64,000 nt of DNA from Liopterus haemorrhoidalis (GCA_963971575.1 OZ020616.1:3864924-3928923); one strand, 5' to 3'. Counted from the stretch's first letter, positions 20,866-32,356 are shown. Notes: a model not told the origin generated them from the sequence alone. Made by a program: numbers and translations.

Positions 20866-21205
20866 TTGGACCTTGCTTGGGTTATTTCATTTTTCCCCTT
20901 TGGAATGTTAAAATTTAAAATTCCAACAATGAAACCATGGAAACGAATGACATATGTCAAACTTAAATCAATTTTCTTACATATTTTAATGACAAAAAAT
21001 AAATAAATGGGATATTTGTATTAAGAATGACACAAAAAATCAAAATATAAAGAAAATGACATTTTAAAATGATATTAGCCTTAACCAAAAAATGTTTGTT
21101 GCAAGTATGATTTACAAAGCTTAAACAAAACGGCTGAAAAGCATTATTTAAACGATGAAAGTAACTAGATTGCAAAATCTAGTTCCGCCTAATCGTTTGG
21201 AACAG
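20866..21205. mobile_element. MITE family D fragment inside family C
   Basis: It shares GGACCTTGCTTGGGTTATTT, AACCATGGAAACGAATGACA and the right end TCGTTTGGAAC with the copy at 9857. The left end is missing. It abuts and probably broke the MADF-like frame. Confidence 0.6.
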
Positions 21206-21359
21206 ACTTTACTATCAATTTCCAAAACTTTTCCTATTTCGTCCCACACTTTATTTGTTTTCCTAATATTCTTGTAATCAGGATGTGCTAAGTCATACAA
21301 AATTAAATGATCCTTTACTGATCTATGATTTTTTCTGTTAAATTATCTATTTTCGACAT
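21206..21359 (-). pseudogene. MADF/Myb-like domain relic
   Basis: From ATG at 21359 the minus strand reads MSKIDNLTEKIID and a stop. One frame on, it reads DHLILYDLAHPDYKNIRK and then VWDEIGKVLEIDSK. LYDLxHPDYKN plus W-x-EIGK is the MADF-domain pattern. MADF-type DNA-binding proteins are the usual second gene of PIF/Harbinger elements, which fits the host element. It is frameshifted and cut off by the family D insertion. Confidence 0.6.
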
Positions 21360-21687
21360 TATTTTCTTAAATATATTCACTCTGTGGTATATAAACAATG
21401 AATATCGCGCGGCCTAACGCAACTTGTCGAGTTTGGCCGCCAGTGTTTGGTGATCGCTAGACTGAACGCTGCAGTCGGTGGCGTTCTCAGATAGCGGAAC
21501 GCTTGTATGTGCGTGGTCTCATTGTATTGTATAGGTTGCGTTAGGCCGCTGCATTATCGCCACCGTGGCCGCCACCGCGGCCGCTTTGGTGTGTGGAATC
21601 CTTCAAACATCAAGTGTGAAAGCGTACCGATCTTAAACATCGGTGAACTTCGTTCACTCGTCTTAAAGATCTAGTGTGAAAAGGGTA

Positions 21688-22424
21688 TAATAGGCTGGTG
21701 AAAACTGCTTCAAAATCGGTTCAGCCATTTTCGAGGTCTAAAGTAATATACAGACAGACAGACGTTTCCTTTTATATATTTAGAGAAGAGAAGATGTAAA
21801 GAAGAGATTAGAGATGACAACCACACATTAATACCTGTTAAATATTACCTTTGTAGACTGTCTCTTCTGCTTAAATGATTTTAATCAACCCATCTCAAAT
21901 GGTTATAAGATAAAGGTCTTTAATTGTTTCCCGTAAATTCCCACATGACCCGCATCACATGACTGTATTTTTAGTTTAATTTTTATCAAATTTTAGCAAG
22001 ATCGGTTAAGTAGTTTAACCTTATGGGTATATATTGTCATAGACATACTATATAATCTTTATTAGCATAACTGATTAATAAAACAATAACTTACAATATC
22101 CATGACGATGTTTGAATGAAATTTTTTCTTATAATATATTAATCATAATATCTCACTAACGAATACACTTCACAACTAAAACTATAGCACTGTATTTCCC
22201 TTCAGGTATGTGACACTATCTAATCAGTAAAGAAGCGAGATAAAATAATTTAAGTCATAATTAAACAATACATTTGCACACATTGTTTGTTTTGTTAATA
22301 TTCAGAAGTTATAAATAAATGGAAGCTAATTAATATACGAGGTGTGTTTAAAAACTTCGTGAATTAGCATCATAAAATCAAAACTTTATAAGAAATTATT
22401 TTACATCTAATTTATCACTTATTA
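21688..22424. other. Unassigned stretch; possible solitary mariner end
   Basis: TATACGAGGTGTGTTTAAAA at about 22334 looks like a mariner terminus, without a transposase or partner. The rest is AT-rich and gene-free. Confidence 0.35.
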
Positions 22425-23712
22425 TCTGTCTCAATTTGTAATACGAAACTAAGAGGAAAATTTCATTTTTTATGTTGTCTATTTAAAATATCAACTTAGG
22501 GTGGTACTGCTGAAATGGCACCATTCAAAACATTTGACAATTCATATTTGACATTAAATTTTATGTCAATTTATTTTTTTAATTGAAAAGTATTTTTATA
22601 CAACCAAAATAAGAACATAACATCAGAAAATATGCATAAGAGACAACAATTAGATAAATATACAAAAAAACACATATATAACGCTTATGGAAAACTTTTA
22701 GAAAAAAATGGAACAAAATTAAAAAGAGGCGAAATTATAAACCTTGTGGCAGATATTTTTTCAGTAAATCTTGGTGTCCTTTTTGTTGTGAAATATGAAA
22801 TAATTTTCCCATTTCAATTTCTTTAGATTTCTGAAGGAGAAGTAAGATAAATTTTAAATGAAGGTGTAGAAAATTTAAGACCGATGAACATGGAAAGAGG
22901 TAATAATAAGAAAAAAGATAGAACCACAGACTACATTTTCGGAAAGATTTGCAGAGAAAAATTTGGGATTTACATTAAAAAAATGAATATTTTTGTTTAA
23001 ATATGTTATTAAATTTTGCAAAACAAGAATTAGATTTTAAGGGCAGCAGAATAAAATGATAAATTATTATTATATAATATGTATTTTTGTTCTTTATATT
23101 TTATCACGATATTTCATTGATATAGCCGGTTCACTTTTGTAAGAACAAACTAAGAGGGAATTTTGTTTTCAATAGTTTGCACCTTTGAAGCTGTATGTCA
23201 TGTTAGTATTAAAAAATGTCACTTTTTTAAAATGCTGATCCATTTGACATATGTCATATTGAAAAATGATATCTTAATTATAATGATCATAACCTTATCA
23301 ACCTAAAGTCGGTTTTACAGCGTAATGAATATTTTTAATTGACATTTAAAGTCAGTAACACACCATAAAAGTAACTTACGTGTGTTCTTACAAAAGTGAA
23401 CAGCTTATAATCGTAATATTTTTTTACTATTATACGAGTAATAATCGAAAGTTTCATAAAATAAATATTAATATATAGCTGTAGAAGCTAATTAATAAAT
23501 AAATTTATTATTATTATTATATACATTCAAAATATTTGACATGTCAATCACAATTTTGAAATGTCAATTTAGTAATAACCTCAATATGATGAAACTTAAC
23601 CATACTTTTAAAAGCCAGATTTACAAGTTCACATGATTCTACAAAAGTCTATTTACACCACAACAGTCACTAAAGTAACCAGATCTAGTTTCGTATTACA
23701 AATTGAGACAGA
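22425..23712. mobile_element. 1.3-kb TA-type element family F with family E inside
   Basis: Ends CTGTCTCAATTTGTAATACG (22427) and its reverse complement (to about 23711) are inverted. Just inside they carry CTAAGAGG and CCAGATCTAG words also found inside family E ends, so E and F look related. A 64-codon frame at 22632 (KHIYNAYGKLLEKNGTKL) followed by frameshifted basic sequence may be a transposase N-terminus; I cannot assign it. A family E copy lies at 23121-23409. Confidence 0.5.
23121..23409. mobile_element. MITE family E, copy 2
   Basis: 289 bp with ends TATAGCCGGTTCACTTTTGT and TTACAAAAGTGAACAGCTTA, in reverse orientation to the copy at 8117. The shared interior (AATAGTTTGCACCTTTGAAG) is nearly identical to 8117-8416, suggesting recent activity. 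Confidence 0.7.
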
Positions 23713-24009
23713 TTATACTACCCTTCTGTGGCTACAGACTACAGCTGCCAGCGTTTTTTCCAATTTTTGCTAAGTTTGTTGCTAACAAGAGTTGATCGTG
23801 GCAGGCTCTCACTCAGTGCCGTGCGTTGATAATTTGGTGCCTGGAGCAGATTCCACTGGTCAACAATGAATTTGCATCAGCTTTAATTTTAAGTGTACTA
23901 TATGTAGTTTTTCACGCTGATTCCAAATATGTGCTTAGTTTCTCTCCAGCACGTCTGGATCTTGAAATGTCTGCGTATCATTTTATCTATATATACTTTC
24001 AGCACAAAT

Positions 24010-24696
24010 TCACAAATTTCTGCTGCTTCCTTTGTTTGTGGGATAGTCACGCAGTGAACGATCACTACATAAAACGTGATTGGATGTTCAGAGCTGAATA
24101 CGAGCCCGGTGTAAGCAGTGTTCACCACATTCCGCTGGTTGATCGACGTAAAATTGTCCTGCCGCTGCTACACAAGCTTGGTTTAATGAAAAACTTTGTG
24201 AAAGCGATGGGCAAAACTGATTCGGCGGGGTTTCAATACTTGGTTAAAAAATTTCCCAAGATTAGTGCAGCGAAACTTAAAGAAGACATTTTCGTCCGAC
24301 CTCAGATTCGAGAGGTTTTGAAAGACGAACCTTTTGAAGAATCACTTAATCCTGATGAAAAAGAGGCATGGAAAGCGTTTGTGAAAACTTTCTCGGAAAT
24401 CACAAATCGCCCGAATATGAAAATGGTGTTCAACGACTACTCGATTCGTTTCAGAAAATGGGCTGTCTTATGTCATTGAAAATGCATTTTCTACATTCGC
24501 ATCTAACTTTTTTTCCTGAAAACTTGGGCGCCGTGAGGATGAACAAGGTGAACGCTTTCACCAAGATATTCAAGTGATGGAAACCCGTTATCAAGGATTT
24601 TGGAATGAAAGCAAGATGGCTGACTACTGTTGGATGCTTTACCGTGATGAGCCAGAAAAATTCTACAAAAGAAAATCATACTCGCAGAGATTTTGA
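24010..24696 (+). pseudogene. Frameshifted copy of a multi-copy arthropod gene ('CLWDS...ADYCW' family)
   Basis: Three frames together give one protein: CCFLCLWDSHAV... LVDRRKIVLPLLHKLGLMKN ... FPKISAAKLKEDIFV up to about 24372. Then FLGNHKSPEYENGVQ ... MSLKMHFLHSHLTFFPENLG follows in a second frame to about 24534. Then ERFHQDIQVMETRYQGFW ... MADYCWMLYRD ... YKRKS and a TGA (24694-24696) complete it in a third. The ordered motifs match an uncharacterised family that I know as many nearly identical copies in arthropod genomes, probably carried by a mobile element. Two frameshifts and a missing 5' part make this copy non-functional. No enzymatic motif is evident to me. Confidence 0.65.
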
Positions 24697-25600
24697 TTGA
24701 TTCGTGTGATAACAACTTTGCATTGATTTCTATTGATTAAAAAGATCATAAATACGTTAGTGGTGTTTGAAATAACAAATCAGTTCAGCATAGATATCAA
24801 ACAATACATTATAGCTGGATACTGAGAAACACGGAATGTACAAATACATGAGTTCATAATATCTCAACAACTAGACATGCTGGAAAAAAATTGAAAGTAG
24901 ATTTGAAATTAGCGCAAAAAAATGATTTAGAAAAACGTATTTTTATTTCAGATGCTCTTAAAAAGAGCATTTTTTTGTTGACCGGTGTTCTTACAAGGAT
25001 GATACTGAGTCTTTATACTGAGGTGACAAATTTTGAAAGCTGCTAACTTATTACGAATGCAAAGATAAACCATAATGTGTTATATTGTAATTTAATAATA
25101 ATTTTGGCAGGTGTAATTATGATTACATTTTTCTATGTACTCTTTAACAATACGCAAAACTTCTATTGTATTATTTATGAATAACTGGTCACTGTCACTG
25201 GTTCCCAATGGTTGCACAGTTTCGTAATATCCTGTCGTTTCATCTCGTATGTGTTCATAATTTTTCATTTAAAAAAGTACTATATTCAACCAAATAGTCA
25301 GTGACGGTTCGTGAAAACAATAAAATAGGACAAATTTATTCAGTAAATATTTTATGAGTTGCCGAGGCTTCGTGGTAAGACAGTTGTCGTTTTTATAGTC
25401 AGCGTGTAAAAGTCGTGGTTGTTATGTACACTTCCACGCATCAAATACGCGAGAATCATAATGGTATTTATATTTAAATTTAGTAAATGATTGGTGGGAA
25501 AGGGAAAGGATTGTTGATGATATTAATCCAATAATAATAAATACAAGAAATGACAGCGATAGTTCAGATGACGACGATATCATGCATTACAGTCACTAAT
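24697..25600. other. Unassigned stretch
   Basis: Gene-free DNA between the pseudogene and the foldback element. No delimited repeat is recognised. Confidence 0.35.
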
Positions 25601-25604
25601 TTAA

Positions 25605-26324
25605 GGGGGGAGGTAGGGTCTGATAACCACATTTTAAGCATATTTTGTGATTTTTTTTCAAATCTATGGTTAAATTTATTCATTTTCAAACTAAGTACAT
25701 ATATAAAGTATGTTTTGAAGAAGATACAAAAAAATATGGCGAAATGAGCCAGCTGTGGCAAATCTTCTCAGACTCCGGGAAAAAAATTATATTTTGCGGT
25801 GACCAGCATAACTCGTCACTGGATCATCTGAAATCAAAAATCCAAAAACATTTTGTTAGTTTATGAGTTAGCCGAGGTAATGACATTGAGTTATTATTTT
25901 TAAAATGATTTTTCAGTTTTTAGCGTTATTTAGAAGACAAAAAAAAATTCCTCCTAAAAAAAACCTAAAAATGAGTATATTTGTGATTGTTAAATAAAAA
26001 AAAAAACATGAAAAAAAAATCTCAACGTCGTTACCTCAGCAAACTTATAAACTAATAAAATCTTTTTGGATTTTTGATTTCAGATGATCCAGTGACGAGT
26101 TATGCTGGTCACCGCAAAATCTAATTTTTTTTCCCGGAGTCTGAGAAGATTTGCCACAGCTGGCTCATTTCGCCATATTTTGCCTTCAAAATTTTTTTGC
26201 ATCTTCTTCAAAACATACTTTATATATGTACTTAGTTTGAAAATGAATAAATTTAACCATAGATTTGAAATAAAATCACAAAAATATGCTTAAAATGTGG
26301 TTTATCAGACCCTACCCCCCCCCT
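25605..26324. mobile_element. Foldback element family L, copy 2
   Basis: 720 bp with two inverted arms of about 290 bp, G-run left end and C-run right end. TTAA lies at 25601-25604 and 26325-26328. The short mirrored frames in the arms are consequences of the palindrome. The loop is reversed relative to the copy at 13661. Confidence 0.8.
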
Positions 26325-26328
26325 TTAA

Positions 26329-27368
26329 AAAAAATAAAAATAAACATTTAAATACAACTTGTAGCAATATATTATATGAATAAATATATTTTTACTTAAT
26401 ATTTTATTACTTTGTACTTAGGTGAAACATAAAAATTTAATTTAATTAAACAACAAATTAGAATCCAAAATTTACGTATGAGTATAAGTTTTTCTTTATT
26501 ATTAACTTAATTATAATTATTACCTTAAAATTAATAATTTTGTTTGTTTGAGTACAGCTGTGAATTTATTTTCGTGCTCTAATTAGTAAAGATATCTACG
26601 AACCATGCCGTTTCTTTCTAATGCTTTATTTTTTATTAAAATAATTTGGAAGGTTAGTTGTCAATAATTATAATGATATAGAGAGAGGGCATATAGTATT
26701 GTATATCGATACTTGTAGCAACGAACAGTCACCTATCAGCAATCCGACTATTGAGAACTGGCAATAACTGAAGTGACGCCTAGCGGAATATTTTGGAACT
26801 TAACGGAATAAGATTTTGCTGATGTGACTCATTTAATTGCATTGTTTGTATGTGTTAAAGTGAAGAAAACTTTAATAAAATGTCTTTAAAATCACAACGG
26901 AAAATTAACTGCAATGTGAATCAAATAGCAAATGTCAAAAATATCCTATTCCAATCGCAATTTTGTAAGCGACAACAGCGCCTCTATAGGTTATGTTTAT
27001 TCTCAATAGGACAAGGCCCATAAATCAAATCGGATTTTTAAAGTGGTACGTGGTACAAAAAACGTTTAGAATCAATGGTCATAAAGAAATTATTTTAAAT
27101 TTTATAGGCAGTAAAAAATAATCTTGTTGCGTTTTTCCGGCTTTTAATTCAAATAAATATTGTAGCAAAAATTATTTCATCAATCGACAGTCATGTAAAC
27201 AAAGATTTTTAAAAATCTTTTGAAGTAATAATAATATTTATTCATCAGAAATTTGATTTATTTTTGGAATTAGAAACAGTGGATATTAATAGAGCAACTC
27301 AAACCAATATGATCTGAACACATTCTTTTGTTTACATACGTCAGTGAATATTTGTAAGTTTGGGATGC
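26329..27368. other. Unassigned AT-rich stretch
   Basis: No coding signal and no paired ends. The stretch around 26930-27010 (GCGACAACAGCGCCTCTATA) is less AT-rich but unexplained. Confidence 0.3.
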
Positions 27369-27371
27369 TTA

Positions 27372-27974
27372 TACCCTTTTCACACTAGATCTTTAAGACG
27401 AGTGAACTTAAAGTTCACCGATGTTTAAGATCGATATGCTTTCACACTTGATGTTTAAATCTCTGGTCCTGTCATCAGCTACAGTAATTTTGTCCTTAAG
27501 TTACCGTCATGAAATTACCAGTTTTGAACTGTCTGCGCAGATGCACATTTTGAATTATTATAAACAAATATGTATATTTCATTTCATTCTACAATAAAGA
27601 CACTACAATAAAGAATATATTACACCTGTATTAACATGCAAGTCGATACATTTTATCTCAATTATTGTAGCTCTGTATTTTATTAAACACATTATTAAAA
27701 TAAATAATTTTATTATAATAATAAGTATAAACTTCTTATAACGTCGATATAATACAGTATTCTTGTTTATGATAATATAAAATGTTGACAGCACAAATTC
27801 AAGGAGTATTTTTTGATAATAGAAATTAAGTTGGCAATGCGGACGAAGTTTAAGACGCAGATCTCTGTCTTAAACATCGCTTGTATTTACACGAGGCCAT
27901 ACGGTTTCACATTAGCGTTTAAAGATACATTCACTTTAACATCCGATCTTAAAGATCTAGTGTGAAAAGGGGTA
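27372..27974. mobile_element. Harbinger-type MITE family A, copy in reverse
   Basis: 603 bp, ends TACCCTTTTCACACTAGATC and AGATCTAGTGTGAAAAGGGG, with TTA on both sides (27369-27371 and 27975-27977). The interior is in the opposite orientation to the copies at 19056 and 40254. Confidence 0.85.
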
Positions 27975-27977
27975 TTA

Positions 27978-28460
27978 GGAAATGCTCCGATTATAATTTA
28001 AAAATGGCTACTTAATTCTAATGGCCTTGAGCGTAGGCAGTTTAAAAGGAAATGCATCATTTTGTAAATATTGTTAGAAGAGAAGCGTCGACGTGAAAAA
28101 TAACTATTTTGGCGAGAAAAATCGGGTTAAATATCCCCAGATCAAAAATAGTCGTAAAGTTTTGAAAGTTTGATGCATTACAAGAAAAGGATATCATAGA
28201 CAGGAACTGATAACGGGACGAAAATGAAATAATGATTAACGGAATTTGTTTAAAGAAAAGGAAACGAAAACTGAAACATTTTTTTATACAATAACGAAAA
28301 CGAAATTGATAATATTTAATACCAATTTTAACCAGTGTAACAATGTTCTTCAATTTACAATCTGATTTAAGCAGCGTTCACAGATCTAAAATTAGTAGAC
28401 TATACGCTGTGCGCCGTGAATAAATTTAATAGACAGTTTTAACCTTTAGATTTTGTTTTA
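27978..28460. other. Unassigned stretch
   Basis: A minus-strand frame of 98 codons (28057-28353) has low-complexity Phe/Ile-rich content and no motif. No gene is supported. Confidence 0.3.
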
Positions 28461-28463
28461 AAA

Positions 28464-28690
28464 GCCTATTTTTCCCTCTTTCAGTCCCATCTAACCTATG
28501 GGTTAATAATCTGGGGACATTCACCTGCAGCAAACAAAATTTTTGCATTACAACGAAAAGTTGTAAAAATAATTGCCGGTGCTCCTTTCAGAGCGGATTG
28601 TAGAGATCTTTTTGTGAAACTCAAAATAATTCCTTTACCTTCATTATTTATTTATTATTGTTTATTGTTTGTCGTTTTTTTTGTGTCGTT
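28464..28690 (+). pseudogene. LINE reverse-transcriptase C-terminal fragment
   Basis: An open stretch without a start codon reads AYFSLFQSHLTYGLIIWGHS, then KIFALQRKVVKIIAGAPFRA, then CRDLFVKLKIIPLPSLFIY. The order SHLxYGxxxWG, LQ+K.+RIIxG, C+xLFxxLxIxxLPSLxIYxxLLF is the 'thumb'-region pattern of Jockey/CR1-group non-LTR retrotransposons. The catalytic FxDD part is absent upstream. It is a short dead fragment joined to the repeat that follows. Confidence 0.7.
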
Positions 28691-28980
28691 GATAGAAAAA
28701 ATATTTTTTTAAATTTATTGTGTGGTATCAAAAGAAAGCTCTTAAGACGTAGATTATGGAACGATAGAAAGTTTTTTTAAATTCGTTTCTTTTAATACGA
28801 ATTTAGCCAAAAATGTGCAAAAGTTCTTGTCCCGTACTTTTTTACCAAAAAGGGCTAAACTAAAAATCTGAAAAAATTATTGGTACTGTATATCTGAGCC
28901 GGAATCGTACGAGAGGAATTTTTGATCAGAGTGTGTTTTTGAAAAATATGTCAGTTTTTGTGTTTTTGAAAAAAAATTTT
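28691..28980. repeat. Dispersed repeat, empty-site copy
   Basis: TTTATTGTGTGGTATCAAAA, then AGCTCTTAAGACGTAGATTA, then GGAATTTTTGATCAGA words recur at 47815-48350. There a 250-bp hAT MITE splits them at CTCTTAAG. No end structure was determined. Confidence 0.6.
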
Positions 28981-29752
28981 TTTTTAATTCATGGCTAAAT
29001 TATTTCAAAACTAATTTGGTACGTACTATACTCATATAATTATTATTTCTATTTTTTTTTTTTTTTATTGATCAATTAATTGTTTCCCATTAAATATTAA
29101 GCTACATGATTGACGGTTTCTCGGTTATAACAACAAAATAGACAATAAATAATAACATAATAATAACAATTACTTGAACAATATGCTATTATTTTGTTAC
29201 CTAACTTTTAAAGCATACACAAAGTTGATCTTCTTAAACTTTCCAAAAGTTTCGTAAAGTTCTAGTCCATTAATGAAGTCTACAATAGAGTTTGTAGCCA
29301 TGTGTTGTGGGCGTACGGACAATTTCAAACTGACCATAAGATGATTATTTTATCATGTCGATACTCGCATGTCGGCGTGGTTTTAAAGTGGTTTAGGCGT
29401 TCATTTTCAATTATGTATCATGGTTTAACAACATGTGCTTATACTTTTAGTTAGTGTTAAATGTTTTAAAGGGCATTTGCTACAACACTTATTGCGCATT
29501 TGCACATTATGTACTTAACAAACCGATTAAGTATTGTTCACTGAACATTTATAATTCTACCTTGTATTAGAGCATTTAGATGGAAAACATTGTATTCATA
29601 TAAACTAAATGCAATTTCATACTTAAAAACAGGGACTGAGAACGAAAATGAGAAGGAAAGAGAAACAAATATAGGAGAAGGGATATTATGGGGCAGAGCC
29701 GGACAAATATTTCTGAGGCAAAGTACCAGTCTTGCGCTCCCATTAACTAAAT
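28981..29752. other. Unassigned stretch
   Basis: An AT-rich region with a T-run and no coding signal. Nothing nameable. Confidence 0.3.
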
Positions 29753-29753
29753 A

Positions 29754-30803
29754 AAAAATCAGCTGTGGCCACCACAACACCGACTGCCATCACAAAGTAC
29801 TTGTATAAAATACATTCTAGCAGCAGAGTAGAAATAACTAAATATTATTTATCATGACCATGGAAACGTTACATATAAGTATGAAAAAATAGATACTTTA
29901 AAATTTCGAAATATTTTTCTGTTATGAAATATTCGCAAAAATCTTAAAATCGACACGAGTCAACTCCCATTTCAAGCAGGGCTTCGAACCGTTATTTTTT
30001 TCGTTTCGGTTTTCGTTCCGGTTCAATTAAAAAAATATATATCGGTTCGGTTCCGGTTTTCGTTCCGGCAAAAATAACGGTTTTTTTCGGTTTTCGGTTC
30101 AGTTCCGAGTGATAAATTTTTAAATGCTGTTATATATATTAGAAATTTATTTTCTACTATAATTTAGAAGAACATTTTATTCCTTATTCTGTGATAATAT
30201 TACCAAGGTCGCTGCCAGGAGGGAGTTCTGGGCGTTCAACCCCCCTCCCCCGAAATAATAGAAGCGCATTTTTTAAATTATCAGTTAAAAAATTACGAAT
30301 TACGATTTTTTTCTGCTCATCAGTTTAAAAAATAATCTTAAATAAAATGTATTTTATATTCACTCACATAAACGTTATCTGAACCGAAATAAACCGATAT
30401 TTTTTTTCGGTTCAATTCCGGTTTTCGTTCCGACAAAAATAACGGTTTTTTTCGGTCGACCGATTTTTAGCAAAAGTTGATCAACTCGGCAAATTGATGG
30501 CAAAAGCTTAAATATGAAGTTCAATAAAAATAGCCGAATTTGCTCTGCAGGTGTAGACAGATAGACGGACGGAAAGACAGATACACAGACAGGCAGACAC
30601 ACAGACAGACAGACACACAGACAGACAGACACACAGACAGACAGACACACAGGCAGATAGAGGGACAGACAGACCTACAGACATCATACTAAAAATAGTC
30701 AAAACATTATGTAGGAACCTCAATTCGTGGAGATCCATCGAAATCTCAAAATGTCAAAATCGGTATGATCACAATACCTCCCTTATATATATTGGCGGTC
30801 GGT
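29754..30803 (-). mobile_element. Helentron-like family K copy with an inserted MITE
   Basis: In minus orientation it has the 5' end ACCGACCGCCAATATATATA, a GTCT/GTGT microsatellite (30548-30678), the middle AAAATCGACACGAGTCAACT and the 3' end TGGCAGTCGGTG-hairpin-CAGCTGATTTTT. The centre is interrupted at about 29976-30460 by a CAGGGCTTCGAACCG-type MITE. Confidence 0.6.
29976..30460. mobile_element. hAT-type MITE with CGGTTTTCG repeats, right end lost
   Basis: The left end CAGGGCTTCGAACCGTTATT is a typical hAT MITE end. Both flanks of the element contain repeated TTCGGTTTTCGTTCCGG and ACGGTTTTTTTCGG words in the same orientation. The right inverted end is missing or decayed (GGTTTTTTTCGGTCGACCG), so no target duplication can be given. 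Confidence 0.5.
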
Positions 30804-30806
30804 AAT

Positions 30807-31390
30807 AATGACTTGATAAGAAAAACAAAATTTGATCAGAAAAAAATAATTACGTGGTCAGAAAAAATAATGACGATCAGAAAAAATAATCTAGTTATGA
30901 TTTAATATTTAAACCTTCAAAACACAATTTAATATGGTTGGTATTTAATCAGAATTTAATTCAGTTTTTGATCAGAAAATTTTGTGATATTGAGAGGTAT
31001 GTGATCAATATTAAATTATTTTTGAACAGAAGAAAATAATGATATGATCAGAAAAAAATAATGAGTTGATCAAAAAATATTTTATTATATTTCTTTTTTT
31101 CTAGGATTTCGTAGGTATGATCAAGACCATCCGTATGCAACCCATACCAGTGTGGACACCACTGGTATGGGGTTTTCTCCCGTCTTATATTTTTTCTGAT
31201 CAAGTCAGCATTTTATCTGATCAAGTAAATATTTTTTCCGATCGATTCACTATTTTTTCCTATCAGGTCATTATTACTTTTTTTAACCAAGCCATTATTT
31301 TTTCCTCATTAAATCATCTCTTTTTTTCGAACAAATAATTTTTTTTCTGATCAAGTCATTATTTTCTTCTGGTCAAAAAATAATTTAAAA
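30807..31390. repeat. Palindromic array of TGATCAGAAAAAATAATGA units
   Basis: The left side repeats (T)GATCAGAAAAAATAATGA at about 20-bp spacing, with interruptions. The right side (about 31190-31385) repeats the reverse complement (TTTTTTCTGATCAAGTCA). The centre has ACCCATACCAGTGTGGACACCACTGGTATGGGGT, itself a hairpin. No coding is convincing. Confidence 0.6.
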
Positions 31391-31483
31391 CTTATCACAT
31401 ACTTTTGCAATACGTGTATTAAAAATAACAGGAAATAATAATTTTATTTAATGAAACCCAACCTAATATAATTTAAATATTAA

Positions 31484-32006
31484 CCCTTTACTGCATGAAT
31501 TTTTATTTTTGGCTGAAATATATCATGAGCATTAGGAATTGGTTCTTACTGATAGAAAAATTAATTAAAAAAATATATTTAATACATTAATTAGTATTTT
31601 TATGAAAAAATAATAATTAAAATAATAATTTAGGCTTTGTGCCATACATGGAACATTATGATTCTACATTATGTTACAAAAGAAAATGATTCCGTATTAT
31701 TTGCTCGTCAATTGCTAAGTGTTCTTCATTAGGGATTAAAAACAGTCGCCCTCTAATTTTTTAAAGAAAAGGTCGGATCTTCTAGTTGCCCTTTCTCAAT
31801 AAATTCAGAGTTATCGTTGAAGTGCAAATTCCGCTTGATATCCTCAAATCTATTGCAGCCCATTACTTGAGATACTGCAGGATCCATTGCTGTGTATGTG
31901 CCATATATGAACATTCATGAAGTGTAACGTTCTGATTCAGTTTTAAAAGTAAAATAAAAAATAAAAATCGGAATGTGCCATATATGGCACACTATGCAGT
32001 AAAGGG
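31484..32006. mobile_element. piggyBac-type MITE, 523 bp
   Basis: Ends CCCTTTACTGCAT and ATGCAGTAAAGGG are exact inverted repeats (13 bp) with TTAA directly outside (31480-31483 and 32007-32010): the piggyBac signature of TTAA target plus CCC terminus. Inside, GTGCCATA(C/T)ATG occurs near 31637 and 31898 and as the palindrome GTGCCATATATGGCAC near the right end. Confidence 0.8.
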
Positions 32007-32356
32007 TTAAATAGCCCAAATCAAATTTCTATTAAACCATGATTATAGTTACCAAAAAATTACTAAAGATTGGTTAAAATAAAATAATGCTTTGTCATCC
32101 AAATCGTACAAAAATTTCAACCAAAGATTTTGCAATTAACTTGCTAGCGTTAATGTACTGATGGGCAAACTTCAATATCAATATTTGTAGTGATTACATA
32201 TATAATAGTGAGATAGCATGTCCACACCTTGAGTTTATTGTATAATGAGCACGGAAAAAAATGCAAATAATCAACAATACATTTTCAATGCCATATTGCA
32301 TAACTTTACAAAATAGTATTTCTTGTCAACGAAGCAAAGTATGATAATCTTATTTT

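Larger units (their letters stand above)
20724..21602. mobile_element. GC-ended Harbinger-like element family C
   Basis: A 45-bp perfect inverted repeat (20724-20768 and 21558-21602) opens AGGATTCCACACACCAAAGC and then becomes GC-rich, with the NotI-type word GCGGCCGC and repeated GGTGGCGGCCACGG. Flanks read TTAA on the left and TCAA on the right; uninterrupted family A has TTTAAA here. A 3-4 bp AT target fits PIF/Harbinger. The interior has a decayed MADF-like frame on the minus strand and a family D insertion. Confidence 0.75.
20293..21687. mobile_element. Harbinger-type MITE family A, copy 2, left-truncated and interrupted
   Basis: It starts inside family A at TACAAGCGATGTTTAAG, 1140 bp from the same point in copy 1, and lacks the left end. 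It resumes after the 879-bp GC-ended insertion and ends GTGTGAAAAGGGTA followed by TAA. Confidence 0.75.

Noticed and set aside
25550..25866. Overlapping frames on both strands of the foldback arms
   Set aside because: Mirrored frames follow from the palindromic arms and recur in reverse at 26102-26293; no domain.
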